A stretch of 64,000 bases of DNA from Acidimicrobiales bacterium (GTDB lineage Bacteria > Actinomycetota > Acidimicrobiia > Acidimicrobiales > Acidimicrobilacustridaceae), in assembly GCA_025456085.1 (NCBI GenBank), contig JALOLF010000001.1, forward strand, positions 41,561 through 105,560. The letters are read 5' to 3'. The notes under the pieces are model-generated. The model saw nothing but the letters and a program-made list of their open reading frames with translations, made no database searches and was not told where the DNA came from. Below are positions 37,552 through 45,975 of this stretch, one piece after another. How positions within the stretch are numbered: the first letter of the stretch is position 1; each line of letters opens with the position of its first letter. The position numbers and the translations under genes are program-made.

Positions 37552-38286
37552 ATGAAGCCGCAAGACGCCGCCATTGCCAGCGCCGAAGCCGTCGGCGGCC
37601 TGGGCAGCGGGTTCATGCTCGACATGGGCACCTACGCCAGGGGCGGCGAGCTCGGGTTCGAGGGCATGGACTTCTACGTCGCCGGTCGGGGTGGCGCGCT
37701 CGGCGACGTCCACGGTGACGTCGTCGCCGCGTCCTTCGTCTTCTTCGAGCCGGAGGGCGTGCGTCGGGCGTGGGACGCGAGCCGCGCCGTGCTGCCACCT
37801 CGCCAGGCGGCGACGGCGTTCATCGGCTGCGGCCATGCCTGGGCCGAGGACCACCTGGGTGTCGGCGTCGACTACCGGCGGCTGGCCGAGCTGGCCGGCC
37901 GGCTGGCCGCGGCCGCCAACCCGGCCGGCGCGCCGCTGTTCGCCGCCTGGCGGGCGATGCCCGAGCCCGAGTCCGCCTCGCCCGAGGCCCTGGCCCTGCA
38001 CCGTATGAACGTGCTGCGGGAGCTGCGGGGCGGGTGGCACGCCGCAGCCACGCTCGCCGTGGGGCTGGCCCCGCTGGACGCCGTGATGGTCAAGACCCCC
38101 TACATGGCGGGGATCTTCGGTTGGCCGGAGCCGTATCCCGAACCCGACGATGCCGCCCGGACCCGCTGGGCGCAGGCCGAGGAGATGACCAACCACCTGA
38201 TGGCCGTGCCGTTCGCGGCGCTCGCCGAAGCCGAGCGGGCCGAGCTGGTCGAGCTGGCCTCCGCCGCCCTCGCCGCCGTGACCTGA
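37552..38286 (+). CDS. SCO6745-like conserved protein
   Basis: The 244 residues resemble an actinobacterial family annotated after SCO6745: AAIASAEAVGGLGSGFMLDMGTYARGGELGF at the start, FYVAGRGGALGDVHGDVVAASFVFF, a Trp/His-rich middle (GGWHAAATLAVGLAPLDAVMVK) and FGWPEPYP near the end. The N-terminal part may be winged-helix-like. The function is unknown. The ATG has AGGGGGACG upstream. Palindromic repeat B1 lies 20 bases after the stop and could act as its terminator. Confidence 0.7.
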   Translation: MKPQDAAIASAEAVGGLGSGFMLDMGTYARGGELGFEGMDFYVAGRGGALGDVHGDVVAASFVFFEPEGVRRAWDASRAVLPPRQAATAFIGCGHAWAEDHLGVGVDYRRLAELAGRLAAAANPAGAPLFAAWRAMPEPESASPEALALHRMNVLRELRGGWHAAATLAVGLAPLDAVMVKTPYMAGIFGWPEPYPEPDDAARTRWAQAEEMTNHLMAVPFAALAEAERAELVELASAALAAVT

Positions 38287-38305
38287 CTGCCCTCGCCGCT
38301 GCTTT

Positions 38306-38356
38306 CGAAATCTCGTCACCTGACCCCGGAAGGCGGGGCTCTGTGACGAGATTTCG
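38306..38356. repeat. Palindromic intergenic repeat, copy B1
   Basis: CGAAATCTCGTCAC (38306-38319) and GTGACGAGATTTCG (38343-38356) form a perfect 14-bp stem. The loop has its own CCCCG/CGGGG stem. An outer pair, GCCCTCGCC (38289-38297) and GGCGAGGGC (38357-38365), can extend the structure. 48 of 51 bases match copy B2 about 1 kb away. Confidence 0.85.
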
Positions 38357-38460
38357 GGCGAGGGCGAAGGCGAGGGTGCGGGGTTTGCCGCGGCGCCCTC
38401 GGACCGGTACGGTCGCAGTCGCTTCCCCCTCCAATACGTCCCCCTGGGATCGGGGAAGCG

Positions 38461-39414
38461 ATGTCTGCGGATCGGGCAGCCGGGAAGCTCGCGATGGGCC
38501 AGCACGGACTCATCACACGGCAGCAGGCCGTCGCATGTGGGTTCTCGACGTCGGCCATCGACCGCCGTCTGGCTGCGGGGCGGTGGCTCCTGGTCCATCA
38601 GGGTGTGTACCTGGTGGCCGGCTCCCCGCGCACGTACCGGATGTCCCTGCTCGCAGCCTGTCTGGCAAGCGGCGGTGTGGCCTCTCACCGGAGTGCAGCC
38701 CACCTGCACGGCCTCGACGGGTTCCGACCGGGTCCGCCGGAGATCTCGGTTCCTGCTGGGACGCGGTGTCTGCGAGGCCAGGGTCGCATCCACGAGAGCA
38801 CGGACCTCCATCTCGCGCCGATCCTGACCATCGACGGCATTCCCGTGACGGGCCTGCTCCGACTCGCCGTCGATCTCGGCGGGGTGGTGTCCTTCGAGCG
38901 GTTGTCGCTCGTGCTCGACGAGCTCGTCCGCCGTGGCTGCTCGTGGGAGGAGCTGTACACGAGCCTGGTGCGCCACGCCCGCCGCGGCCGCACTGGCGTC
39001 GGGGCGCTGCGCGCAGCGCTGGAGGAGCGGTTCGGCGAACGTGTCGCGGACAGCGCGCTCGAGCGTGCGTTCGAGGCCCGGGTCGCGGATGCGGGACTGC
39101 CCCTGCCCCATTGGCAGGTCGAGATCTTCGACGCAGAGGGTTTCGTGGCCAGGGTCGACTACGCGTACGTGCCCGAACGGATCGTGATCGAGGTCGACAG
39201 CGTGGCCCATCACCTCAACATCCGGTCGTTCTCGGAAGACCCACGGAAACGGAACCGCCTCGCCCTGGGTGGCTGGCTGGTGATCGAGGTGACGCATCGG
39301 CTGCTCGTCGACGAACCATGGGTGATCGTCGGACAGATCCGACACGCACTTCGTGAGCGCAGCGCCCCGCTCCCGAAATCCCGTCACCTGACCCCGGAAG
39401 GCGGGGCTGGGTGA
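38461..39414 (+). CDS. AbiEi-type winged-helix and DUF559 (Vsr-like nuclease fold) protein
   Basis: The 317 residues begin with an AbiEi-like winged helix (GLITRQQAVACGFSTSAIDR, RWLLVHQGVYLVAG) and end with a DUF559 domain, whose VDYAYVPERIVIEVDSVAHH and KRNRLALGGWLVIEVTHRLL carry the Asp/Glu-X-Asp pattern of Vsr-like nucleases. This pairing is common in actinobacteria; the role (defence, housekeeping nuclease or none) is unsettled. The last 11 residues, SRHLTPEGGAG, are encoded by palindromic repeat B2, so the gene end seems to have been replaced or extended by the repeat. Confidence 0.8.
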   Translation: MSADRAAGKLAMGQHGLITRQQAVACGFSTSAIDRRLAAGRWLLVHQGVYLVAGSPRTYRMSLLAACLASGGVASHRSAAHLHGLDGFRPGPPEISVPAGTRCLRGQGRIHESTDLHLAPILTIDGIPVTGLLRLAVDLGGVVSFERLSLVLDELVRRGCSWEELYTSLVRHARRGRTGVGALRAALEERFGERVADSALERAFEARVADAGLPLPHWQVEIFDAEGFVARVDYAYVPERIVIEVDSVAHHLNIRSFSEDPRKRNRLALGGWLVIEVTHRLLVDEPWVIVGQIRHALRERSAPLPKSRHLTPEGGAG

Positions 39415-39424
39415 CGAGATTTCG
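39374..39424. repeat. Palindromic intergenic repeat, copy B2, overlapping a gene end
   Basis: CGAAATCCCGTCAC (39374-39387) and GTGACGAGATTTCG (39411-39424) form a 14-position stem with one mismatch; the loop is as in B1. The stop codon of the AbiEi/DUF559 gene (39412-39414) lies inside the right arm. Confidence 0.85.
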
Positions 39425-39439
39425 CCAGAAGGGGCCGGG

Positions 39440-40411
39440 TCAGAGCCAGCCGGCGCGGCGGAAGCCGCGGTACATGACGCTGCACACCAGGAACATGAGG
39501 CCCAGCACCATCGGATAGCCGAAGATCGATCCCAGCTCCGGCATGTGCTCGAAGTTCATGCCGTAGATGCCCGCGATCATCGTGGGGACCGCGGCGATGG
39601 CGACCCAGGCCGAGATCTTGCGCATGTCCTCGTTCTGGCGGATGGAGACCCGCGTCAGGTTGGCGCTCAGGATCGAGTTGAGCAGGTCGTCCATGGTGCG
39701 GACCTCGGCCAGCATGCGCTCCAGGTGGTCGTGGACGTCGCGGAAGTACTCCTCCATGTCCTCGTGCACGTAGGGCACTCGGTTGTGGGCCAGCGCCTCC
39801 AGGGGCTGCAGCAACGGCTGTAGGGCCTGGGTGGTCTCGAGGACCTCGCGCTTGAGGAAGTAGATGCGCTGGACCGGGTTGTCGCCGTGCTCGGAGAACA
39901 CCTGGAACTCGAGCTCGCGGATGTCGTTCTCGAGACCGGCGATGACGGGCTCGTAGCTGTCCACCACCCGGTCGGCGATGGCGTGCAGCACCGACGAGGG
40001 ACCGTGTGCCAGGCGGTCGGGGTGTCGTTCGAGGTCGCGACGCACGTCCACCATCGGAGCGGCCATCCCGTGGCGCACGTGGACGAGGAACCCCGGGCCG
40101 ATGAAGATCTGGATCTCGCCGAAGTCGACCGTCTCCTCCTCGTCGAGGTACCGGGCCGTCTTGAGCACAATGAAGACCGACTCGTCGTAGATCTCGAGCT
40201 TGGGCCGCTGGTGGGCGCTGACCGAGTCCTCCACGGCCAGCTCGTGCAGCTCGAAGTACTTCTGGGCGTCGGAGAACTCGGCCTCGGTCGGCTCGTACAG
40301 CCCGATCCACACGAAGGAGTGCCCGTTGGCGACGGTGCCCGGGACCTCCGCTATGTCGAACAGGCCGGACTGACGGACGCCCTTCTCGTACAGCGCGCAG
40401 TCGACGATCAC
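39440..40411 (-). CDS. corA: CorA-type magnesium/cobalt transporter
   Basis: CorA is a pentameric divalent-cation channel. The 323-residue protein has a large cytoplasmic domain (KLEIYDESVFIVLKTARYLD, FGEIQIFIGPGFLVHVRHG), a long stalk helix, and two C-terminal transmembrane helices with the signature YGMNFEHMPEL between them. The basic tail (RGFRRAGWL) is normal. The length matches the family. It is convergent with the AbiEi/DUF559 gene, with the B2 repeat in between. Confidence 0.94.
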   Translation of the reverse strand: MIVDCALYEKGVRQSGLFDIAEVPGTVANGHSFVWIGLYEPTEAEFSDAQKYFELHELAVEDSVSAHQRPKLEIYDESVFIVLKTARYLDEEETVDFGEIQIFIGPGFLVHVRHGMAAPMVDVRRDLERHPDRLAHGPSSVLHAIADRVVDSYEPVIAGLENDIRELEFQVFSEHGDNPVQRIYFLKREVLETTQALQPLLQPLEALAHNRVPYVHEDMEEYFRDVHDHLERMLAEVRTMDDLLNSILSANLTRVSIRQNEDMRKISAWVAIAAVPTMIAGIYGMNFEHMPELGSIFGYPMVLGLMFLVCSVMYRGFRRAGWL

Positions 40412-40550
40412 GCGGGCATTGTCGCGCCGGGACGGGACGGAGGGGGCTGGGTCCTGCTCCGTTCACCTTCCGTTGGTGTTCCGTTCAGGCCCCGCGGGAT
40501 CCCGACTGTGCTGCTCGGGCCTGCGGTACGGTCCGCGGGGAGGTCGATCC

Positions 40551-41720
40551 GTGAACAACCCCATCGGTCCCCTGGGCCCCGCCGACGAGTCCTTCCACCA
40601 CCAGATCACCGACACCTTCGCCGTGGTCGGCCAGAGCGACCCGTCCTGGACGGAGAAGGTGTGCGCCATGGCGGCGCGCCGGGACGGCACGCTGCAGCTG
40701 GGCTTCGGGCTCGGCAAGTACGTCAACCGCAACGTGCTCGACGGCTACGCCGGTGTGTCCCGGGGTGTCGAGCAGGTCACGGTGCGGGCCAGCCGTCGCC
40801 TGGTCCCCGAGCACGACCGCACCACGGTGGGCCCGGTCCACTACGAGGTGCTCGAGCCCCTGCGGCGTGTCCGCTTCCGGCTCGAGCCCAACGACTGCCA
40901 GCCCATCGCCTTCGACTGGGTCTTCGAGGCGGAGCTCCCGGCCCGGCTCGAGGAGCGGACCCACCTGCGCTCGCCGAGCGGACTACGGGTACAGGCCGAG
41001 CTGGTCCGCTACCACCAGATCGGTCGGGCCTCCGGGTGGGTGGAGATCGACGGCGAACGCCACGACCTCGACCCGACGGAGTGGGTCTCCACCCGCGACC
41101 ACTCCTGGGGGGTCCGCTACGACGTGGGGCGTCCGCCCGCCGACGTGGAGGACGTCGACCCCATGGCCGGTCTGTCGTTCCTGATGTTCTGGAGCCCGAG
41201 CCTGCTCGAGCGTCCGGACGGCTCGACCTACGGTCTGTTCTTCCACCTGGTGCGTGTCGACGTGCCCGGCATGGGCCCTGCGCACGTCCAGGCCATCGGC
41301 GGGTTCGAGCATCCCGACGGGCGGGTCGAGGCGATCCTCGGGATCGAGCCGGAGATCGCCTTCGATCCGTCGAATCGCCGCCTCCGGTCCGGTCGCCTCC
41401 ACTTCGCCATGGCCGACGGCTCCCGCCGGACCGTCGAGCTCGAGGTGCTGGGCGACACCGGGTTCCACCTCGGAGCCGGCCTCTACTTCGGCTGGCAGGG
41501 CCACCACCACGGCGAGTTCCGGGGCGAGCTCCACGTCGACGGCGAGCGCCTCGCCGACTGCTCGGATCCGACACTCGTCCGCGGCCTGCACCAGATCCGC
41601 GACACGGTCGTGCGCATCGTCGACCCGGTCGGCGGGGGCACGGGTGTGGGCAACTGCCAGCCCATCGCCGTAGGGGCCTGGCCGTCGTTCGGGCTCGACG
41701 AGGCCGACTCGTTCTGGTGA
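40551..41720 (+). CDS. Conserved protein of unknown function, beta-rich (AttH/DUF7064-like)
   Basis: The 389 residues start at a GTG behind GGGGAGG. The sequence is rich in strands, with TRDHSWGVRYDVG, LFFHLVRVDVPG, HVQAIGGFEHPDGRV and GLYFGWQGHHHGEFRGELHVDG, a pattern I associate with the AttH/DUF7064 group of lipocalin-like two-domain proteins often found with lipid or terpenoid metabolism. The reaction is unknown. The DHSWG motif and the HHH cluster may be catalytic or ligand sites. It is convergent with the DUF2510 gene. Confidence 0.6.
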   Translation: MNNPIGPLGPADESFHHQITDTFAVVGQSDPSWTEKVCAMAARRDGTLQLGFGLGKYVNRNVLDGYAGVSRGVEQVTVRASRRLVPEHDRTTVGPVHYEVLEPLRRVRFRLEPNDCQPIAFDWVFEAELPARLEERTHLRSPSGLRVQAELVRYHQIGRASGWVEIDGERHDLDPTEWVSTRDHSWGVRYDVGRPPADVEDVDPMAGLSFLMFWSPSLLERPDGSTYGLFFHLVRVDVPGMGPAHVQAIGGFEHPDGRVEAILGIEPEIAFDPSNRRLRSGRLHFAMADGSRRTVELEVLGDTGFHLGAGLYFGWQGHHHGEFRGELHVDGERLADCSDPTLVRGLHQIRDTVVRIVDPVGGGTGVGNCQPIAVGAWPSFGLDEADSFW

Positions 41721-41776
41721 GCCGGGGGCCCGGACCGTGCCGGGTCCGTCGCACGACCCGTCCTGATCGGCGACCC

Positions 41777-42520
41777 TCAGGGCCCGGCGGCCGTCGTGGA
41801 GGTCGAGGCGTCGGGCGCCGCCGTCGTGGACGTGGACGTGGACGTGGTCGACGTCGACGGCCGGGTGGTGGTGGTCGGCCGGGTCGTGGTGGTGGTCGTC
41901 CGCTCGGTGGTGGTCGTGGCCTCCCGTTCGGTGGTGGTGGTGGTCGTCGACGACGTGGTGGTGGAGCTCGTCGTGGTGCCGTCGGCGCCGTTGCGTTCGT
42001 CGCGCACCGCGCCGATGCCGAGGAACAGCGCGCCGATCACGACCAGCACGAACACGGCCAGCAGGATCGACGCCACGTGGCTGCGGTGCGGGGGCGGCTC
42101 GGACCCCGGAACCATGGGGGCGGTCCGCTTGGTCCAGTCGATGCCGTCCCAGTAGCGCAAGCGGTCCGCGTCACGCGCGTCGGGGTACCAACCGGGCGTG
42201 GGGTTGTCGCCGGCCGGACGCGTGTCGTCGGTCCAGCGACTGCCGCTCCAGCGGCGCAGGAGCTGGGTGTGCACCGGGTCGGGATACCAGCCGGCGGCCG
42301 GCGCGGCGCCCTCGGGCCGACTGTCTCGGGTCCAGGCGCTGCCGTCCCAGTAGCGCACCAGACCGTCCTGGACGGGGTGGGGGTACCAACCGGGCGAGCC
42401 GTCGCCGGCGGGTTGCGTGCGATCGACGAACCGGTTGCCGTCGAAGTAGCGCTCCAGGCCGGGTCGACCCGTCGGATCGGGGAACCAACCGGGCTGTCCG
42501 GGGACGGGGGTCGTTGCCAT
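41777..42520 (-). CDS. Four-repeat DUF2510 membrane protein with a Thr-rich tail
   Basis: The first 145 of 247 residues hold four tandem DUF2510 units, each with a PGWxPDP and a (R)YWDGxxWT motif: at GWFPDPTGRPGLERYFDG, GWYPHPVQDGLVRYWDG, GWYPDPVHTQLLRRWSG and GWYPDARDADRLRYWDG. One transmembrane helix (ASILLAVFVLVVIGALFLGI) follows, then an extracellular tail of about 75 residues, mostly Thr and Ser. DUF2510 is a short actinobacterial module of unknown role. The Thr-rich DNA looks like a simple repeat but is coding. Confidence 0.85.
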   Translation of the reverse strand: MATTPVPGQPGWFPDPTGRPGLERYFDGNRFVDRTQPAGDGSPGWYPHPVQDGLVRYWDGSAWTRDSRPEGAAPAAGWYPDPVHTQLLRRWSGSRWTDDTRPAGDNPTPGWYPDARDADRLRYWDGIDWTKRTAPMVPGSEPPPHRSHVASILLAVFVLVVIGALFLGIGAVRDERNGADGTTTSSTTTSSTTTTTTEREATTTTERTTTTTTRPTTTTRPSTSTTSTSTSTTAAPDASTSTTAAGP

Positions 42521-42605
42521 GGCGGGCAGGATGGTTCGGCACCGCCCCGTGGTCAAGCCGTGCCCGTCGAGTCGGTCCGACGGTCGGGCCACCCTGACCC
42601 GGTGC

Positions 42606-43049
42606 TCAGCTGGCGAGACCGGCGGCGAGGAGCACGACCAGCACCGAGGCCGCCAGCCCGGCCAGCGCGAAGTTCCGTGACGCCACGGAGTTCCGCTTGG
42701 CAGCCATGACACCGTGCGCGCCGGCGAAACCGATGCTCACCAACACCACCAGCAGCTTGGCGCCGAGCAGCTCACCCCAGCCGTCGACCTCGAACTTGTT
42801 GCTGTCCACGCCCCAGTGGAACGTCAGCGCCAGTCCCGTGGCCAGCTGCAGTGGCAGCGCGATGGCGTTGGTGACGAAGGCGTAGCGCTTGCCGGCCGTG
42901 CGCATGACCACCGCTCGCTGCTCTTCGGGGAGCAGCTCGCGGGCGACGGGTGTGACGACGAGGGTGAGGGTGAGCTGCCCGCCCACCCACACGATGGCGC
43001 CCAGGATGTGGACGAACAGCACGAAGGTCCAGATGTCGAAGAAGTCCAT
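42606..43049 (-). CDS. Small CopD-like membrane protein
   Basis: The 147 residues hold four hydrophobic segments: TFVLFVHILGAIVWVGGQLTL, NAIALPLQLATGLALTF, GAKLLVVLVSIGFAGAHGV and FALAGLAASVLVVLLAAG. The His in FVHILGA, with the Trp-Val-Gly-Gly motif, and a second His in TFHWG recall the CopD/DUF2269-like families that bind haem or copper. The function is unknown. Its promoter region is shared with the divergent regulator gene at 43264. Confidence 0.65.
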   Translation of the reverse strand: MDFFDIWTFVLFVHILGAIVWVGGQLTLTLVVTPVARELLPEEQRAVVMRTAGKRYAFVTNAIALPLQLATGLALTFHWGVDSNKFEVDGWGELLGAKLLVVLVSIGFAGAHGVMAAKRNSVASRNFALAGLAASVLVVLLAAGLAS

Positions 43050-43150
43050 GGGGCTCCGATGGTGGATCGTCGGACTGCCTCGGTGACCGGACCCGCTGTT
43101 CCCGGGCGCCCGTCGCGTCGAGGCGGCGAGCGGCTGACCGCCGACCCCGG

Positions 43151-43164
43151 TAAGGTTAGGTTCT
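43151..43164. promoter_or_regulatory. Possible DtxR/IdeR half-site
   Basis: TAAGGTTAGGTTCT resembles one half of the DtxR/IdeR iron box (TTAGGTTAG). The other half is poor. It sits between the CopD-like gene and the divergent regulator gene. Confidence 0.25.
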
Positions 43165-43263
43165 TCCAGTCGACGGCGGACAATCGCGCCGGTGTGGTTC
43201 CGCCGTTGCGTTCGACCGCTGCGATCGCCCGTCGCGGGCGCTCCCGAGGGGAGGAGGTGGGAC

Positions 43264-43911
43264 ATGGCCAGTCCGAGCGTGCAGGAGCAGGCTCGCGCCC
43301 TCGGGGATCCGACCCGACACCGAATCTTCCGCCTCGTGGTCGACTCGGACCACCCCGTGATGATCGCCGAGCTGACCGAGGCCATGGGGCTGCACCACAA
43401 CGCGGTGCGCCAGCACCTCGCCCAACTGGTCGCGGCCGGTCTGGTGCTCGAGGAGCAGGAGGAGCGCCATCGTCCCGGACGTCCCCGGCTCCAGTACCGA
43501 CCGACGCCCGGGGCCGGGTCCTGGGGTGGTGCCGACCACTACGAGCAGCTGGCGTTGGTGCTGCTCGAGATGCGCCGCACCGGCGAGTCGCCGGTCGAGG
43601 TCGGTCGGCGAGTGGGTCACCACCTCGGTCGGGCGGCCCGTGGCGGATCCGACCCGGTCGAGGCCATCGTGGAGGAGGTGACGAACCAGGGCTTCGACCC
43701 TGTGGTGCGGCGCCGGGGCTCGCAGGTGGAGCTGATCCTGCAATCCTGCCCGTACGTCCGCGCCGCCGAGCTGGACGGCGAGGTGGTGTGTGACCTGCAC
43801 CGTGGCCTGGCCGAGGGTCTGGCTGCGGCCAACGGCTCGGTCGTCGTCGACGGGCTGGACGTGCGCAATCCCCGCGAGGCAGGTTGCCGGCTACATATGC
43901 ACGTGACCTGA
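43264..43911 (+). CDS. Winged-helix transcriptional regulator with a Cys-containing C-terminal domain (SufR-like)
   Basis: The 215 residues begin with an ArsR/MarR-like DNA-binding domain (ARALGDPTRHRIFRLVV, LTEAMGLHHNAVRQHLAQLVAAGLV). The C-terminal region has CPYVRAAELDGEVVCDLHRGL and a later GCRL, a spacing seen in regulators that bind an iron-sulfur cluster through Cys. A redox or iron sensing role is inference. The ATG has GAGGAGG upstream. It is divergent from a CopD-like gene, and a truncated haemoglobin gene follows 106 bases later. Confidence 0.8.
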   Translation: MASPSVQEQARALGDPTRHRIFRLVVDSDHPVMIAELTEAMGLHHNAVRQHLAQLVAAGLVLEEQEERHRPGRPRLQYRPTPGAGSWGGADHYEQLALVLLEMRRTGESPVEVGRRVGHHLGRAARGGSDPVEAIVEEVTNQGFDPVVRRRGSQVELILQSCPYVRAAELDGEVVCDLHRGLAEGLAAANGSVVVDGLDVRNPREAGCRLHMHVT

Positions 43912-44017
43912 GCCGGCACCATCGGTCGAGGTCGGCGGCGGGAGGGGCGATCCGGGCGTGGCAGGCTGGAGCCACTGTTGAGGACCCCGAACGGGGTGAG
44001 AGGCAGGGAGGCCTGCG

Positions 44018-44401
44018 GTGAGCGACAGCGACCAGAGCCTGTACGACCGGATCGGGGGCGAGGCGACGATCGACCGGGTCGTCGACGACTTCTACGGACG
44101 GGTGCTGAGCGACCCCGTGCTCGGGTCCTACTTCCACGACGCCCGCATGGAGCGCCTGCGCCGCATGCAGAAGGAGCTCTTCACCCAGGCGCTCGGCGGC
44201 GCGCCCCACTACTCCGGCATGGATCTCACCGACGCCCACCGGGGACGGGGCATCAGCCCGGCCGAGGTCTCGCGCTTCACCGAGCACCTCCTCGAGACCC
44301 TCGAGGAGGTCGGGCTGGCCCGCGAGGACATCGACGAGGTGCTGCACCACATCGCGCTGCTCTCCGACGACGTGGTGGGCGGCACGGCCGACGCGGAGTG
44401 A
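44018..44401 (+). CDS. Truncated haemoglobin (group I-like)
   Basis: Truncated haemoglobins bind O2 or NO and may detoxify NO. The 127 residues contain LYDRIGGEATIDRVVDDFYGRVLSDPVLGSYF, FTQALGGAPHYSGMDLTDAHRG (with the proximal His in AHRG) and a C-terminal helix (LLETLEEVGLAREDIDEVLHHI), all typical of group I. The start is a GTG with GGGAGG upstream. The neighbouring SufR-like regulator could control it, but this is only suggested by position. Confidence 0.9.
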   Translation: MSDSDQSLYDRIGGEATIDRVVDDFYGRVLSDPVLGSYFHDARMERLRRMQKELFTQALGGAPHYSGMDLTDAHRGRGISPAEVSRFTEHLLETLEEVGLAREDIDEVLHHIALLSDDVVGGTADAE

Positions 44402-44532
44402 CCCCGACCGGACGGCACCGGAAGGGGTGACGTTCGGCCCCTGACAGGTCGCTCCCGTCGTTCTACGGTCAGGGGTACCGGTAGCAGTCGATCGCGTGGG
44501 GCCCCGGGGCCCGCGGCGCGGGGGGAGTGACC

Positions 44533-45948
44533 ATGGAGCGGCTGAGCACACTCGACGCCGAGTTCCTCCACATGGAGGACGGCATCGTGCACATGCACAT
44601 CGCCGGGGTATCCGTGTTCGAGGGCCCGTGCCCGCCGGCCGATCGGCTCGTCGCCCTCCTCGACGCCAAGCTGCACCTGATCCCCCGCTACCGCCAGCGG
44701 GTCCGCACGGTGCCCTTCGAGTTGGGACGCCCGGTGTGGGTCGACGACCCGCACTTCAACCTCGAGTACCACGTGCGCCACACCGCGCTCCCGTCGCCGG
44801 GTGACGAGGAGACCCTTCGCCGGCTCATGGGCCGGTTGATGTCCCAACCGCTCGACCGCAACCGGCCCCTGTGGGAGACGTGGTTGGTGGAGGGGCTGCC
44901 CGAGGGTCGGTGGGCGCTCATCTCGAAGGTGCACCACTGCATGGTCGACGGCATCTCGGGAGTGGATCTGCTCTCCGTGCTGCTCGACCTGGAGCGCGAT
45001 GCGCCCATCCCCGAACCACCGCCGTGGACCCCGTCACCCGAGCCCTGGGGCCCGGCCAAGGTCGTCGACGCCTGGGCCGGTCTGGCGGGCGACGTGAGCA
45101 GCCAGGTCGTCTCCCTGCCGGGCAAGCTGCGCGACCCCGCCGGCTTCGCCCGGACGCTCGGCGACGCGGGATCGGGCCTGGTCGCCCTGGGCCGCCACCT
45201 GGGCAACACGCCGCTGCTGTCCATCGAGGGGGCCATCGGCCCGCACCGCTCGTGGGCCGGTTCGTCGTGCACCATCGACGACATTCGCACCATCCGCAAG
45301 GCGTTCGGCGGCACGCTCAACGACGTCGTGCTGGCCGCGGTGAGCGGCGCCTACCGCGGGTACCTGGAGTCGCGCGGCGACGACCCCGACGCCGCCGTCG
45401 TGCGGACCCTGGTGCCGGTGTCGGTGCGGGCCGCGGATGCCCGTGGTGTGCTCGACAACCGGGTCTCGTCGATCCTGTTCGAGATGCCGGTGCACCTCGC
45501 CGATCCGCTCGACCGCCTGGAGGCGGTTCGAGCGACGATGGGTGAGCTGAAGGGCTCGCACATGGCCGAGGCCGGTGAGCTGGTCACGAGCCTCGGCAAC
45601 CTGGCGCCGCCGTTCGTGGTGGGTACCGTGACCCGGCTCGGGACGCGGCTGATGCACCAGCTCCCGCAGCGTTCGATCAACACCGTGACCACCAACGTGC
45701 CCGGTCCCCAGTTCCCGCTGTACTGCTGCGGTCGGGAGATGCTCACGTACTACCCGTTCGTGCCCATCAGCCACGGTCTGCGGGTGGGCACCGCCATCCT
45801 CTCCTACAACGGGCGGCTGGCCTTTGGCGTGACCGGCGACTTCGACTCGGCGTCGGACGTGGCGGTGCTCGCCGACGGGATGTCGGGCGGCATCAGCGAC
45901 CTGCGCGACCTGGCCGGATCGGGCGCCCGCGAGGGCGCCGGGGCCTGA
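44533..45948 (+). CDS. Wax ester synthase/diacylglycerol acyltransferase
   Basis: WS/DGAT enzymes make storage wax esters or triacylglycerol from acyl-CoA. The 471 residues have the catalytic HHCMVDG (His134-Gly140) with GISGVDLL after it, the N-terminal STLDAEFLHMEDG, PLDRNRPLWETWLVEGL before the motif and the C-terminal NTVTTNVPGPQFPLY. All are family hallmarks. ATG at 44533 is preferred over GTG at 44527 because GGGGAG is better spaced. It implies neutral-lipid storage in this bacterium. Confidence 0.93.
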   Translation: MERLSTLDAEFLHMEDGIVHMHIAGVSVFEGPCPPADRLVALLDAKLHLIPRYRQRVRTVPFELGRPVWVDDPHFNLEYHVRHTALPSPGDEETLRRLMGRLMSQPLDRNRPLWETWLVEGLPEGRWALISKVHHCMVDGISGVDLLSVLLDLERDAPIPEPPPWTPSPEPWGPAKVVDAWAGLAGDVSSQVVSLPGKLRDPAGFARTLGDAGSGLVALGRHLGNTPLLSIEGAIGPHRSWAGSSCTIDDIRTIRKAFGGTLNDVVLAAVSGAYRGYLESRGDDPDAAVVRTLVPVSVRAADARGVLDNRVSSILFEMPVHLADPLDRLEAVRATMGELKGSHMAEAGELVTSLGNLAPPFVVGTVTRLGTRLMHQLPQRSINTVTTNVPGPQFPLYCCGREMLTYYPFVPISHGLRVGTAILSYNGRLAFGVTGDFDSASDVAVLADGMSGGISDLRDLAGSGAREGAGA

Positions 45949-45975
45949 GCCTCGACGCCCTCGGCCGGGCCGGCA

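Noticed and set aside
36916..39387. An 823-codon open frame on the - strand
   Set aside because: It covers three genes with clear domains in other frames; composition alone explains its openness.
38461..39414. AbiE-type toxin-antitoxin system
   Set aside because: The AbiEi-like winged helix is fused to DUF559 and no AbiEii nucleotidyltransferase gene is adjacent, so a toxin-antitoxin pair is not supported.
41796..41985. Simple-looking repeat of GTGGTGGTCG units
   Set aside because: It is the coding DNA of the Thr/Ser-rich tail of the DUF2510 protein read from the other strand, not a CRISPR or satellite.
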